Made by a program: the position numbers and the translations under genes. From Nitrospirillum amazonense (GTDB taxonomy: Bacteria; Pseudomonadota; Alphaproteobacteria; Azospirillales; Azospirillaceae): DNA of 37,307 bases. Numbering within the stretch: the first letter of the stretch is position 1; each line of letters starts with the position of its first letter. The stretch is from positions 1-37,307 of the forward strand of contig NZ_VITN01000036.1 in NCBI RefSeq assembly GCF_007828045.1, written 5' to 3'. Below the pieces are notes generated by a model, which had not been told where the DNA came from, did no database searches, and saw nothing but the letters and a program-made list of their open reading frames with translations. Below, piece after piece: positions 25,580 through 34,458 of this stretch.

Positions 25580-26497
25580 ATGAATCACAACATGCGTTTT
25601 GATTTCGTCGATCTTCGCCTGTTTTTGGCCGTGGTGGATGCCGGCAGCATCACCCATGGCGCAGTAGCAGTTGGCCTTTCCCTGCCGGCTGCCAGTGAAC
25701 GCCTGCGTGCCATGGAGACCACGAGCGGGGTCAAACTTCTGGAGCGAGGCCGGCGCGGCGTATCCCCCACCAATGCTGGCGAGGCACTGGCGCATCACGC
25801 TGCGCTGGTTCAGCGTCAAATGATGCAGATGCAAGGCGAACTCGATGAGCATGCCAAAGGACTGAGGACCATCATTCGGCTCATGGCGCCCACCGCCGCG
25901 ATCACCGAGTTCTTACCCGCACGGCTTGCGCCCTGGATGGCGGCGAACCCTCATACCGACGTTGATCTGAAGGAGCGGCAGAGTTCGGAGATAGTGAGGG
26001 CACTCTCAACCGGATTGGCGGAGATCGGCATCATCTCCGATACGGTCAGCACCGATGGCCTGCGGCTACGCCCCTTCGCGGTTGACCAACTGGTCGTCGT
26101 GGCACCTTCCGACCATCCGCTAGCAGGTCGGAAGGAAGTTCTTTTTGCCGACATCGTGCATGAGAACTTTATCGGTCTGTCAGAAGGCGCCTTGCAGGAA
26201 AATCTCGATGGGCGAGCTCTCATCGCCGGTGGTCGCCTCAAGACCCGCATACGAACACGGACCTTCGAAGGTATCTGTCGCATGACAGCCGACGGCGTTG
26301 GTCTTGGCGTTGTCCCGGCAACGACCGCACGCAACTGCCGCCGTTTCATGAAGATTGCGCTGGTTCGCCTGGCTGATGATTGGGCCACACGCCAGTTTTC
26401 GGTCTGCACTCTGGCTCAGGAGAACATCGCTCCCGCAGCACGCGCGTTGGCTGATCATCTGATGTCAGTGAATCATGAGCGGCAGGCCGCTGGTTAG
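25580..26497 (+). CDS. LysR-family transcriptional regulator of the MFS exporter
   Basis: From ATG 25580 the protein has 305 aa; ATG 25592 is also possible. The helix-turn-helix region reads FDFVDLRLFLAVVDAGSITH, then VGLSLPAASERLRAMETTSG. The effector-binding domain begins with IRLMAPTAAITEFLPARLAP near residue 98. It faces the DHA2 exporter. Two perfect palindromes end 11 bp before its start codon, so autoregulation is likely. Confidence 0.9.
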   Translation: MNHNMRFDFVDLRLFLAVVDAGSITHGAVAVGLSLPAASERLRAMETTSGVKLLERGRRGVSPTNAGEALAHHAALVQRQMMQMQGELDEHAKGLRTIIRLMAPTAAITEFLPARLAPWMAANPHTDVDLKERQSSEIVRALSTGLAEIGIISDTVSTDGLRLRPFAVDQLVVVAPSDHPLAGRKEVLFADIVHENFIGLSEGALQENLDGRALIAGGRLKTRIRTRTFEGICRMTADGVGLGVVPATTARNCRRFMKIALVRLADDWATRQFSVCTLAQENIAPAARALADHLMSVNHERQAAG

Positions 26498-26577
26498 GTC
26501 GCTTCAATAGCTTTGTTGCTGTTAGATCCGATTGCAGCCCCGCCCGTCCGGTGGAAGCGGGCGAGACTGCAAATACC

Positions 26578-27006
26578 TTAAGCCTGCTCGTAAGCCGAAG
26601 GCTTGTTCTCGGTTCTCCACTGAATTTCAGCCGGTGTATTCGGCAGAGGCGGCTTGAACCCGTTGATGGTCCACAACTCAAACGGCGTGTCGTCGACGTG
26701 CAGTTCCCAGCGGTAGCCGCGACCGCTGACATAGGGTTCGAGAACGCGGGCGCATCCTTTCAGGAACTGTCGCTGTTGTTCTGGATCGGTGATCGAGCGC
26801 GCGATGTGCTCGATGACGACCCGCACGAAATCGCCGGCTGGTTCGCCCCCGATATAGAGGTTCATTTTCGGTACCGTATGGAAAAAGACGTTCACATAAA
26901 AGCGAGGCAGGAAGCTTTCATAGATGCCGGTGATCTTCTGTGCGAGTTCCTGCTTGTCCGCATCGGTGAAGGCATTTTCGGGATGATAGATTTGCCACAT
27001 CGGCAT
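26578..27006 (-). CDS. Tautomerase-superfamily protein (cis-CaaD-like)
   Basis: The 142-aa protein starts MPMWQIYHPENAFT. In this superfamily Met is removed and Pro1 acts as the catalytic base, so the initial MP fits. The sequence resembles the fungal/bacterial tautomerase_3 group related to cis-3-chloroacrylic acid dehalogenase; GEPAGDFVRVVIEHIARSI is the family's middle block. The substrate is unknown. It follows the SDR gene by 30 bp on the same strand, with a GGAG-type ribosome site, so both likely form one operon under the HxlR protein. Confidence 0.75.
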   Translation of the reverse strand: MPMWQIYHPENAFTDADKQELAQKITGIYESFLPRFYVNVFFHTVPKMNLYIGGEPAGDFVRVVIEHIARSITDPEQQRQFLKGCARVLEPYVSGRGYRWELHVDDTPFELWTINGFKPPLPNTPAEIQWRTENKPSAYEQA

Positions 27007-27036
27007 GACGGTTCTCCTTTCTGAAATTATCCTGGA

Positions 27037-27831
27037 TCAGGCCGAAGCCTTGGCGTAGCGCTCAGTCGGCCGACCGCTCTGGGTCACGCCCTTGATCAGT
27101 ACGCCACGCGCGGCGTCGAATTGCTCCCACGCGGCAACGTCGGGCAGGTTCGGGAAAGTGATCGTTTCGCCCTGATCGAGCGCCGCAAGCGCGGTATCGA
27201 CCAGCATTTCGGCCGACATGAACAGCGCATCGGGAAACGGCGTGGGTTTGTCGCCGAAGAACTCGGAACGAACGGGGCCAGGCATCACCGCCTGAACGGT
27301 GACGCCGCTTTCCGGCAACTCGCCTTGCAGCGCGAGAGAGAAATTAAGGACATAGGATTTCGAGCCGCTGTACCCGCTGGCTCCCGGCACCGGCATCATG
27401 GCGATGACCGAACCCATATTGATGATCGTGCCTCGTTTGATGGCTGCGAAGCGGCGCACGGCAGCCAGCGACAGGCGCGTCAGGGCAAGGACGTTGACCT
27501 TCAGCATGCCGTCCGCCGTCACCGGGTCGATCATCGCCGGCGGGCCGAGCGCGCCAAGGCCGGTGATATTGGCGAGGATGGCAAGATCGGGTGTGTCGCG
27601 CACCAGCGCCTCGATCCGGCCGAGATCGGTTTCGTTGGTCAGGTCGGCGGTAAAAACCTCGACCTTGCGACCGTGACGGCCGCGAATCTCGCTCGCAAGG
27701 CTTTCAAGGCGGTCGCGACGGCGCGCGACCAACACAGGATCATGGCCACGCCCGGCGACGCGATCCGCATAGACGGCACCGATACCGGATGACGCCCCGG
27801 TGACGAGGGCTATCGAAGGGGATTTTGTCAT
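27037..27831 (-). CDS. SDR-family NAD(P)-dependent oxidoreductase
   Basis: From ATG 27831 the protein has 264 aa. The cofactor loop is TGASSGIGAVYADRVAGRG (about residues 12-30), followed by VARRRDRL. This favours NADP. The catalytic residues are Ser in INMGSVIAMMPVPGASGYSG and Tyr-x-x-x-Lys in YSGSK. The nearby NITG takes the place of the usual NNAG, a small deviation. It is the first gene of an SDR-tautomerase pair that faces an HxlR regulator. Extension to 27897 would run into the operator repeats. Confidence 0.88.
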   Translation of the reverse strand: MTKSPSIALVTGASSGIGAVYADRVAGRGHDPVLVARRRDRLESLASEIRGRHGRKVEVFTADLTNETDLGRIEALVRDTPDLAILANITGLGALGPPAMIDPVTADGMLKVNVLALTRLSLAAVRRFAAIKRGTIINMGSVIAMMPVPGASGYSGSKSYVLNFSLALQGELPESGVTVQAVMPGPVRSEFFGDKPTPFPDALFMSAEMLVDTALAALDQGETITFPNLPDVAAWEQFDAARGVLIKGVTQSGRPTERYAKASA

Positions 27832-27873
27832 GCTCGACTCCGCGCCTCGCTGATGCGTCAGACAGTAGCTCTT

Positions 27874-27909
27874 ATTATGAGAGTGATGAAGCTCCAATTA
27901 TCAGAGTGA
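27874..27909. promoter_or_regulatory. Direct repeat operator between SDR and HxlR genes
   Basis: ATTATGAGAGTGA (27874-27886) and ATTATCAGAGTGA (27897-27909) are direct copies, 12 of 13 identical, with a 23-bp period (about two helical turns). They lie between the divergent starts at 27831 and 27941. The HxlR protein is the likely ligand. Confidence 0.55.
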
Positions 27910-27940
27910 CAAAATATCGCGTCGTATCCATGATGCAGGC

Positions 27941-28453
27941 GTGAATTTTACGAAGCGGGGAACGATGCGCTCGAAGGGGTTTGCGGGCATGAGGTGCTCG
28001 GTCGCGACCGTGATGGGCGCGGTTGGCGACCGCTGGGCCATGCTCATCATGCGCGACCTGATCCTTGGTCTGACGCGCTATGATGATTTGCAGCGATCGA
28101 CCGGCGTCACCAACGCCACCTTGTCGGATCGCCTCAAGGCCCTCGAACAGAACGGGCTGGTCGAGCGGCGGCAATATCAGGTCCGACCTGATCGCTATGA
28201 ATATATCCCGACCGAAAAAGGCCGGGACATTGGTCTGCTGATGCAGGCGATGGTGCAGGTTGGCGACAAATGGAATCGCGCAGACCCGAAAGGACCTCCG
28301 CTCTGTTTCGTGGATGGGCAATCAGGACATGCAGTGAAGCTAGCGGCTGTTGATGTGGAAACCGGCGCATCTATTCCGGTGGAGCACATCAAGGTGCGCC
28401 CGGGCTGCGGTGCGGATGAATTGATGCGATGGCGATTAAGTCGCCTGATATAA
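27941..28453 (+). CDS. HxlR-family transcriptional regulator
   Basis: This protein has 170 aa from GTG 27941, or 162 aa from ATG 27965. The HxlR winged helix is clear: CSVATVMGAVGDRWAMLIMR, DLILGLTRYDDLQRSTGVTN, LSDRLKALEQNGLVERR and YEYIPTEKG. MarR-like HxlR proteins often sense aldehydes, quinones or disulphide stress. The conserved N-terminal Cys (MRCSVA) is present. The C-terminal extension of about 60 residues, beginning at GPPLCFVDG, is longer than in the shortest members. It faces the SDR-tautomerase operon. Confidence 0.85.
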   Translation: MNFTKRGTMRSKGFAGMRCSVATVMGAVGDRWAMLIMRDLILGLTRYDDLQRSTGVTNATLSDRLKALEQNGLVERRQYQVRPDRYEYIPTEKGRDIGLLMQAMVQVGDKWNRADPKGPPLCFVDGQSGHAVKLAAVDVETGASIPVEHIKVRPGCGADELMRWRLSRLI

Positions 28454-29399
28454 AAGCTCGGATCCATCATCCATATTTCTGGATGCCATGGTCGTGGCTT
28501 GCTTTGAGAAAGTCCGCGCCATACTTAGAAGACGCCGGAAGGCGGGATTGTCATTGCGTGGCGACCACACCGCGCTGAAGGGTAAAGTCTCATCTGCAAT
28601 CGGTCGATAGACGATGCCAGGAAAAGCCACTCCGGTTGTCGCCTCGCTGGTGAGCGTCACCCCCCTACCGAGCGTGACAAGCTTCATGAGGTTGTCGCGT
28701 GCGACGTCGCACCGCTCCACGGTTGGATGATGGTTCAACTCAGCCAAATTCTTCATGAGATAGTCGTGGATCTCCCGGACCAGGATTAGTCTCGCTGACG
28801 ATGAAATGTTCGTCACGAAGACCGTCCCAAACAATATCTTCACGCTCGGCCAAGCGATGATTGTGAGGGAGGACAACGAAGACTCGTTCCTCCCAAAAAT
28901 GGGCGGCGTCGCAGCCGTAAGCGATGGGTTCGCCTTTGAGGAAGGCGACATCTATCCGGTGATGTTGTACGGCGGCGACGTGCTCCATGGGACTGCCTTC
29001 GGTGACGTCGATATGAACGAGGGGATTTTCGAACTGATAGGCTTGCAGCAAGTCGGCGAGGAAGCCGGAAGCCAACGAAGAGAAGATACCGATCCGCACG
29101 ATGCCGACTTCGCCTCGTCCTGCTGCACCGGCATCCTTCAAAGCGTATTCTATGCGACCCACAGCCCAGCGGGCGTGGGTCAAGAATTTGCTGCCCGCAT
29201 TGGTGAGCGTTACACCACCGTGATTGCGGATGAACAGCGCAACACCGATCTGATCTTCCAGATCTCTGACACCTCGACTGATCGTCGATTCCCAAACGCC
29301 AAGCTCGATAGCCGCTTGGCGGAAGCTTCGCTTTTCCGCGGCAGCCAGAACGTAGCGGAGATATTGCAGGACAATTTTTGAGGCGGAGGGACTCATCAT
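28436..29399 (-). pseudogene. LysR-family regulator, frameshifted
   Basis: The N-terminal frame (29399 down to 28740) has the LysR helix-turn-helix, YVLAAAEKRSFRQAAIELGV and ISRGVRDLEDQIG, and most of the binding domain up to HFIVSETNPGP. There the family sequence moves to the next frame, EIHDYLMKNLAELNHHPTVE, which runs to 28436. Removing one G from the CCC (plus strand, 28774-28776) joins the halves as NPGPEIHDY. The missing segment would be the last 110 residues. The break is either a real mutation or a base-call error. It lies 24 bp downstream of the stress-protein gene, same strand. Confidence 0.8.
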
Positions 29400-29423
29400 G
29401 CTCAGCGTGCCGTCGTTGGTATT

Positions 29424-29912
29424 TCATCCTTGTCGGATTGCCGGAGCGGAATGCTTCCCATCGGGCGACGGAACGACCAGTACCGGGACGGACACTTTTC
29501 CCAAAACCTCATGACAGACGGAGCGCTCCGTCATCCGGCCGAGCCAAGACAGGTGCCGATGCCCAAGCACGACCGCATCGCATCCGAGAACGGCAGCTAT
29601 TTCCAGAATCTGCTCCGCCGGTTCTCCCTGAACGACTGAGCCTTCCGCACACAATTTCTGCTCGCTGAGCCGCAGAACGACACGGGCAACGAGGTCGTCC
29701 GCCCCTTCGCGTTCCATCGCAGCGGCTGGATAGTCGATCTCATCGGTCGCATTGGGCCGGACACCATCCGGCTCCGTGAGGAAATAAGCGGGGTCGACCA
29801 CGCAAAGGACATGCAGTGAGGCGCCGAACGCTCTCGCCAGATCGGTGGCGACGGTGATGACGCCTTCCGTTCGGTCAGACCCATCGATCCCGACCAAGAT
29901 CGCATGAAACAT
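29424..29912 (-). CDS. Universal stress protein (UspA family)
   Basis: From ATG 29912 the protein has 162 aa. It begins FHAILVGIDGSDRTEGVITV, the first strand and nucleotide-binding Asp of the family. Near the end it has CDAVVLGHRHLSWLGRM and SVCHEVLGKVSVPVLVVP, in which the ATP-binding glycine motif is partly kept. The longer start at 29951 would overlap the promoter of the efflux operon. It is divergent from that operon and shares its palindromic promoter. Confidence 0.85.
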   Translation of the reverse strand: MFHAILVGIDGSDRTEGVITVATDLARAFGASLHVLCVVDPAYFLTEPDGVRPNATDEIDYPAAAMEREGADDLVARVVLRLSEQKLCAEGSVVQGEPAEQILEIAAVLGCDAVVLGHRHLSWLGRMTERSVCHEVLGKVSVPVLVVPSPDGKHSAPAIRQG

Positions 29913-29954
29913 TCGTTGACTCCCTTGGTGCGGCATGGCTCTTGTAATCATTAA

Positions 29955-29981
29955 ACATCCTATGTTAGGACGATCCTATGT
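29955..29981. promoter_or_regulatory. Tandem TCCTA/TAGGA operator of the efflux operon
   Basis: TCCTA-TGT-TAGGA-CGA-TCCTA (29958-29978) makes two overlapping palindromes with 3-bp centres. The 11-mer ACATCCTATGT at 29955-29965 recurs at 35652-35662, just upstream of the orphan gene at 35186-35647. A related TAGGATCATACGATCTA lies at 34391-34407 before the GntR gene. The GntR/FadR protein encoded after the operon is the likely ligand. Confidence 0.5.
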
Positions 29982-30093
29982 CACAAGTCCAGCCATATCA
30001 CTCCTCCGAACGGTGCCGACTAAAATTGCCCTCACATGGCGAAGCCAACGCCGCCCAAAGGCGCCAGGCGCAGCTTGGCCTGGAGGCCCTGGC

Positions 30094-31674
30094 ATGACCG
30101 GATCAGTCGCACAGGCGTCTGCGGCTGCTGCCCCGGCTTCGCCTCGGGGTGGTCCCGCACCCTTCTCGCCGCGCATTGCCGCCGGCCTCGCGGGCGTGCT
30201 GATCGCCGTGCTGGTCTCGGGCTTCAACGAGCACGTCACGGATATCGACATGACCGATATCCGGGGCGCCCTGGGGATTGGCCATGACGAAGGAACGTGG
30301 CTGACCGCGCTCTACGAGGCGTTTCAGGTGTCGGCGATGGCCTTTGCGCCTTGGTGCGCCGTCACGTTCTCGCTTCGCCGATTTACTATCGCGATGGTCG
30401 GCTTGTTCGCCCTGCTGGCGGCGGCCGCACCGGTCATGCCCGACCTGCCCAGCCTTTACATCCTCCGGGCGATCCAGGGATTTGCCGGCGGCGCCCTTCC
30501 GCCGATGCTCATGACCGTGGCGTTGCGCTACCTGCCGCCCAAGGGGAAGATATATGGTCTGGGCGCCTATGCCTTGACGGCGACCTGCGGCCCCAATCTC
30601 GCGACGCCGCTCGCGGCACTTTGCTTCGAGTATTTCGGTTGGCGGGCGGTCTTCTGGGAAGCCATCCCGCTCAGCATCGTCAGCATGCTGCTGGTCTTCT
30701 ATGGCCTTCCCCAGGATCCGCTGAGGCTGGAGCGATTTCGGCAGTTCGACTGGCGCGGCCTGCTTTTGGGCTTCCCTGCCATTTGCATGCTCGTCATCGG
30801 GCTGATGCAGGGTGATCGGCTGGATTGGTTCCGCTCGCCCCTGATCTGCCATTTGATCGTCGCCGGCATCTTTCTGTTCACGATGTTCCTGCTGAACGAG
30901 TGGTTTCAGCCACTTCCATTCTTCCGCATTCAGATGCTGCGTTCGCGCGACCTGTCCTTTTCGCTCATCGCCGTGGCGACCGTGCTGGTCCTGGCCGTCG
31001 CGAATGTCGATGTTCCATCCACCTATCTGGCGGAAGTGCGAGGCTATCGGCCGCTACAGGTGGCGCCGATGGCGCTCGTCGTCGCCATGCCGCAGTTGCT
31101 TGCATTGCCGCTCGTTTCGACGCTCTGCAATATCCGGCGAGTCGATTGCCGGTGGGTGCTCGCAGGCGGCCTGCTGCTCATGGGCGCTTCGGCCTATGGC
31201 GGGAGCCTCGTCACATCGGACTGGTTCCGGGGCAATTTCTATCTATTGCAAGCCTTCCAGGTCTTCGGGCAGCCGATGGCGATCATTCCGATCCTCATGC
31301 TGGCGACGATGAAGCTGGCGCCGACCGATGGGCCGTTCGTCTCGGGCATGTTCAACATGGTCAAGGGCTTCGCCAATGCGATCGCGGCAGGCCTCATCAG
31401 CTTCCTCGAAACCTGGCGGGAGCACACCCATTCCAACGTCCTGCTCGATCATTATGGCGCGTCGCGCTTCATGCTCTCCGGCTTGAACGCTGGTCCGAGC
31501 GATCTTGCCACCTTCGCGCAATCGGTGCGCGCCCAAGCCCTGGTCCTGACGACGGCCGATATCGACCTCGTGATGATCGGCATTGCCGCCGCTCTCTTCC
31601 TTCTCATCCCCGTTCTGCCGACACGCGTCTACCCGCCCGCTTCTGCGAGCATCCCGACGCCTGCGGCACGCTGA
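30094..31674 (+). CDS. DHA2-type MFS transporter of a tripartite efflux pump
   Basis: From ATG 30094, behind a good GGAGG, the protein has 526 aa and about 14 membrane helices. The loop between helices 1 and 2 holds DIDMTDIRGALGIGHDEGTW, typical of EmrB-like proteins that work with HlyD partners. RAIQGFAGGALPPM follows helix 4. Tripartite pumps of this kind export hydrophobic drugs or fatty acids across both membranes. HlyD and OMF genes follow, overlapping by 1 and 4 bp. The large frame upstream of 30094 is not needed. Confidence 0.88.
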   Translation: MTGSVAQASAAAAPASPRGGPAPFSPRIAAGLAGVLIAVLVSGFNEHVTDIDMTDIRGALGIGHDEGTWLTALYEAFQVSAMAFAPWCAVTFSLRRFTIAMVGLFALLAAAAPVMPDLPSLYILRAIQGFAGGALPPMLMTVALRYLPPKGKIYGLGAYALTATCGPNLATPLAALCFEYFGWRAVFWEAIPLSIVSMLLVFYGLPQDPLRLERFRQFDWRGLLLGFPAICMLVIGLMQGDRLDWFRSPLICHLIVAGIFLFTMFLLNEWFQPLPFFRIQMLRSRDLSFSLIAVATVLVLAVANVDVPSTYLAEVRGYRPLQVAPMALVVAMPQLLALPLVSTLCNIRRVDCRWVLAGGLLLMGASAYGGSLVTSDWFRGNFYLLQAFQVFGQPMAIIPILMLATMKLAPTDGPFVSGMFNMVKGFANAIAAGLISFLETWREHTHSNVLLDHYGASRFMLSGLNAGPSDLATFAQSVRAQALVLTTADIDLVMIGIAAALFLLIPVLPTRVYPPASASIPTPAAR

Positions 31675-32771
31675 TGCCCGGAGTCTCCATGACACGAATA
31701 AAGAAACTGCTTCTCGGCGGCGGCGTGGCGGCCTGCGCCATCATCGCTCTGTTCGCCGATCGGCTTCTCCTGGGGGATGGGAGAACGGAGGTGACCGATG
31801 ACGCCTATGTCACGGCCGATTTCTCGATCGTCGCGCCCAAGGTGGGCGGGTTGATCGACACGGTGAGCGTCGAGGACAATCAGCAGGTCCGTGCGGGCCA
31901 GGAACTCGCCCATATCGACGATCGTGATTATCGTTCTGCCGTCGCCGCGGCCGAGGCTGCGCTGGCCTCCGCACAGGCCAAGGTTGAGGGCCTTACGGCA
32001 AGGCTGGCCCGGCAGAGGCCGATCATCGCACAAGCTGAAGCGACCATACGCTCGGACGATGCGGCATTGGGCTTCGCCCAAGCCAATGCCACACGTTATC
32101 ACAACCTCTCGCGCGGCGGCGCTGGCACTGTGGAACAGCAACAACAGTCCGCTTCGCAGCTCCAGCAAGCGGTGGCTGCGAAGGATCGTGATGTTGCCGC
32201 CGCTGCGGCCGCCCAGCAAGAACTTGCCGTCTTGGCGGCCCAGCGTGACGAGGCCGGGGCGGAGGTAAAACGCGCGCAAGCCGCGTTGGAGCAAGCACGC
32301 CTCAATTTGTCGTACACACACATCCTTGCACCGATCGATGGCGTCGTTGGCCAGCGCAGCCTGCGGGTCGGCAACTTTGTCAGTCCCGGCACGGCGTTAC
32401 TGGCTGTGGTGCCGTTGCAATCGGCCTATGTGCTGGCCAACTTCCAGGAAACCCAGCTCACGCATTTGATGCCGGGCCAAAAGGCGCGCATTATCGTCGA
32501 TAGCTTCCAAGGCCAGACGCTCAATGGCACCGTCGATAGCCTGGCGCCCGCGAGCGGCATCGCCTTTTCACCCATTCCTCCCGACAATGCCACCGGAAAC
32601 TTCACCAAGGTAGTGCAGCGAATTCCGCTGAAGATCGGGCTCGATCCCGGACAGGCGCTGGCGCAGCGTCTGCGTGTCGGTATGTCGGTCGAGGTCAGTC
32701 TGGATATGGCGCGTTCGGGTCATGACGACCGAAACGCTCCCCAGAGCTTCAATCACGAGGCCGGCCGATGA
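31674..32771 (+). CDS. HlyD/EmrA-family periplasmic adaptor
   Basis: The 365-aa adaptor begins at ATG 31674, which overlaps the MFS stop codon (TGATG); ATG 31689 is the alternative. A single membrane anchor lies at about residues 12-28 (LLLGGGVAACAIIALFA). DDAYVTADFSIVAPKVGGLI is the first half of the lipoyl domain, a long alpha-hairpin with many Ala and Gln follows, and YTHILAPIDGVVGQRSLRVG closes the lipoyl domain. It joins the MFS pump to the NodT channel. The frame from 30825 overlaps the MFS gene and is not credible. Confidence 0.92.
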   Translation: MPGVSMTRIKKLLLGGGVAACAIIALFADRLLLGDGRTEVTDDAYVTADFSIVAPKVGGLIDTVSVEDNQQVRAGQELAHIDDRDYRSAVAAAEAALASAQAKVEGLTARLARQRPIIAQAEATIRSDDAALGFAQANATRYHNLSRGGAGTVEQQQQSASQLQQAVAAKDRDVAAAAAAQQELAVLAAQRDEAGAEVKRAQAALEQARLNLSYTHILAPIDGVVGQRSLRVGNFVSPGTALLAVVPLQSAYVLANFQETQLTHLMPGQKARIIVDSFQGQTLNGTVDSLAPASGIAFSPIPPDNATGNFTKVVQRIPLKIGLDPGQALAQRLRVGMSVEVSLDMARSGHDDRNAPQSFNHEAGR

Positions 32772-34393
32772 CGATGGTCCGAACCCTCATGTCTGGCGCA
32801 AGCCGCTGTGCGATGGCTGGAGCGCTTCTGTTCCTCGGCGCCTGCACCGTCGGGCCGGACTGGCACGAACCCACGCCCGTGCTTCCGGCCATCTTTTCGC
32901 CGCCAGTGGGCGAGTCCGCCGCCAGCCAGGTGGACGGCGCCGACATCGACCCCGCATGGTGGACGATTTTCGACGATGCCGAATTGTCGTCCCTCGAACG
33001 CAGGGTCGCGTCAACGAACCTCGACGTGGCGGAAGCGACGGCCCGCCTGGCGGAGAGCCGGGCTGAACGGCGAATGGTTGGCGCAGATCAATATCCCTCT
33101 ACCAATGCGAACGCGTCCTACGCTCGTGAGCGGGCGAGCCCGAACGGCGTGCTGAGTCTGCTTGGAACGACGCAACAGCAAAGCACGGCCACAATCGCGA
33201 ATGGCAGTCCTGGGTTCGGACCAACGTCCTTGCCGGGTAGCAGCGGCGCGGCTCCGTTCGATCTCTGGCAATATGGCTTCGACGCCTCTTGGGAACTCGA
33301 CCTTTGGGGACGGGTGCGACGCGCCGTGGAGGCGGCGGGTGCTGCGGTCGACGCCACGGCGGACTTACGTCGGGGTGTTCTCGTCAGCGCGCTCGCGGAA
33401 ACTGCGCGCGATTATCTCCAGCTTCGCGGTGTGCAGGCGCAGATCGCGATTACCCGGCAGAATCTGGATATCGCGACACATAGCCTGTCGATGACGCAAC
33501 TGCGTCTCGCCAACGGCGCCACGACCAATCTGGACGTTGCCAACGCTGCCGCGCAGGTATCGGCGGTCCAGGCGGGATTGCCAGCGCTCCAGAAGCAGGA
33601 AGCGCAGCTCGTCAATGCCCTGAGCTTCCTCCTGGGGGCACCCCCTCGCACCCTGGCCGCAGAACTGGCGACACCGAAACCCATCCCGCCTGTCCCACCC
33701 CGCATTCCGGTCGGCCTGCCGTCCGAACTGGCGCGGCAGCGGCCGGACATCCGCTCCGCTGAAGCGCGTCTCCACGAGGCGACGGCCGATATCGGGGTGG
33801 CGGTCGCCGACTTCTACCCGCGTATCACGCTCGGTGGGAGCTTCGACATCCAGGCGCTACAGTTCTCCGGTCTCGGTTCCTGGGAGTCTCAGCAATATGG
33901 CCTCGGCCCCTCGATCAGCCTGCCGATCTTCGAAGGCGGCCGTTTGCATGGCGCGCTGGAGCTGCGGAAAGCGCAGCAGAAACAGGCCGCCATTATCTAT
34001 CAGCGCACCGTGCTGCAAGCCTGGCACGAGGTCGATGATGCGCTCACCGCCTACAACGCCGCACAAAATCAGCGCAGCCAGTGGCTGGATGCCGTGCGCC
34101 AAAACCGGATCGCGCTGGCGACGGCCCAATCGCAATATGCGCAGGGCGCTATCGATTTCCTCAACGTGCTAACCATCCAAAATCAGCTTTTAAGCGTGGA
34201 GCGCGCTCTCGTTCAGGCCGATACGGATACGGATATCGCGCTGGCGAGCCTTTACAAGGCGCTCGGGGGAGGGTGGCAGTCCGACTTCCCGATCGAGGCG
34301 GTCGACGCGGGTGGCAGGCGAGGGGCGGCGATTGGCCCGCCTTCCGCCTCCGACATGGCCGGCGCGCTTGCTGCCGACCGAAGTGAAAGATAG
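32768..34393 (+). CDS. NodT-type outer-membrane efflux lipoprotein
   Basis: The 541-aa protein has a lipoprotein signal with lipobox LGAC (Cys26). Two OEP repeats follow, including FDASWELDLWGRVRRAVEAA, LPALQKQEAQLVNALSFLLG, RPDIRSAEARLHEATADIGV and LPIFEGGRLHGALELRKAQQ. These features define the NodT subgroup of TolC-like channels. It overlaps the adaptor gene by 4 bp (ATGA). A proline-poor C-terminal tail of 35 residues, rich in Gly and Ala, extends past the usual end. Confidence 0.93.
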   Translation: MTMVRTLMSGASRCAMAGALLFLGACTVGPDWHEPTPVLPAIFSPPVGESAASQVDGADIDPAWWTIFDDAELSSLERRVASTNLDVAEATARLAESRAERRMVGADQYPSTNANASYARERASPNGVLSLLGTTQQQSTATIANGSPGFGPTSLPGSSGAAPFDLWQYGFDASWELDLWGRVRRAVEAAGAAVDATADLRRGVLVSALAETARDYLQLRGVQAQIAITRQNLDIATHSLSMTQLRLANGATTNLDVANAAAQVSAVQAGLPALQKQEAQLVNALSFLLGAPPRTLAAELATPKPIPPVPPRIPVGLPSELARQRPDIRSAEARLHEATADIGVAVADFYPRITLGGSFDIQALQFSGLGSWESQQYGLGPSISLPIFEGGRLHGALELRKAQQKQAAIIYQRTVLQAWHEVDDALTAYNAAQNQRSQWLDAVRQNRIALATAQSQYAQGAIDFLNVLTIQNQLLSVERALVQADTDTDIALASLYKALGGGWQSDFPIEAVDAGGRRGAAIGPPSASDMAGALAADRSER

Positions 34394-34458
34394 GATCATA
34401 CGATCTATGAAAATGGCCAGCTATTAATGATGCGGGTCATCCAACGAGGTTGAAATCC

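Noticed and set aside
30825-31673. Long N-terminal extension of the HlyD frame
   Set aside because: It overlaps the MFS gene in another frame; the family start and the TGATG junction place the gene at 31674.
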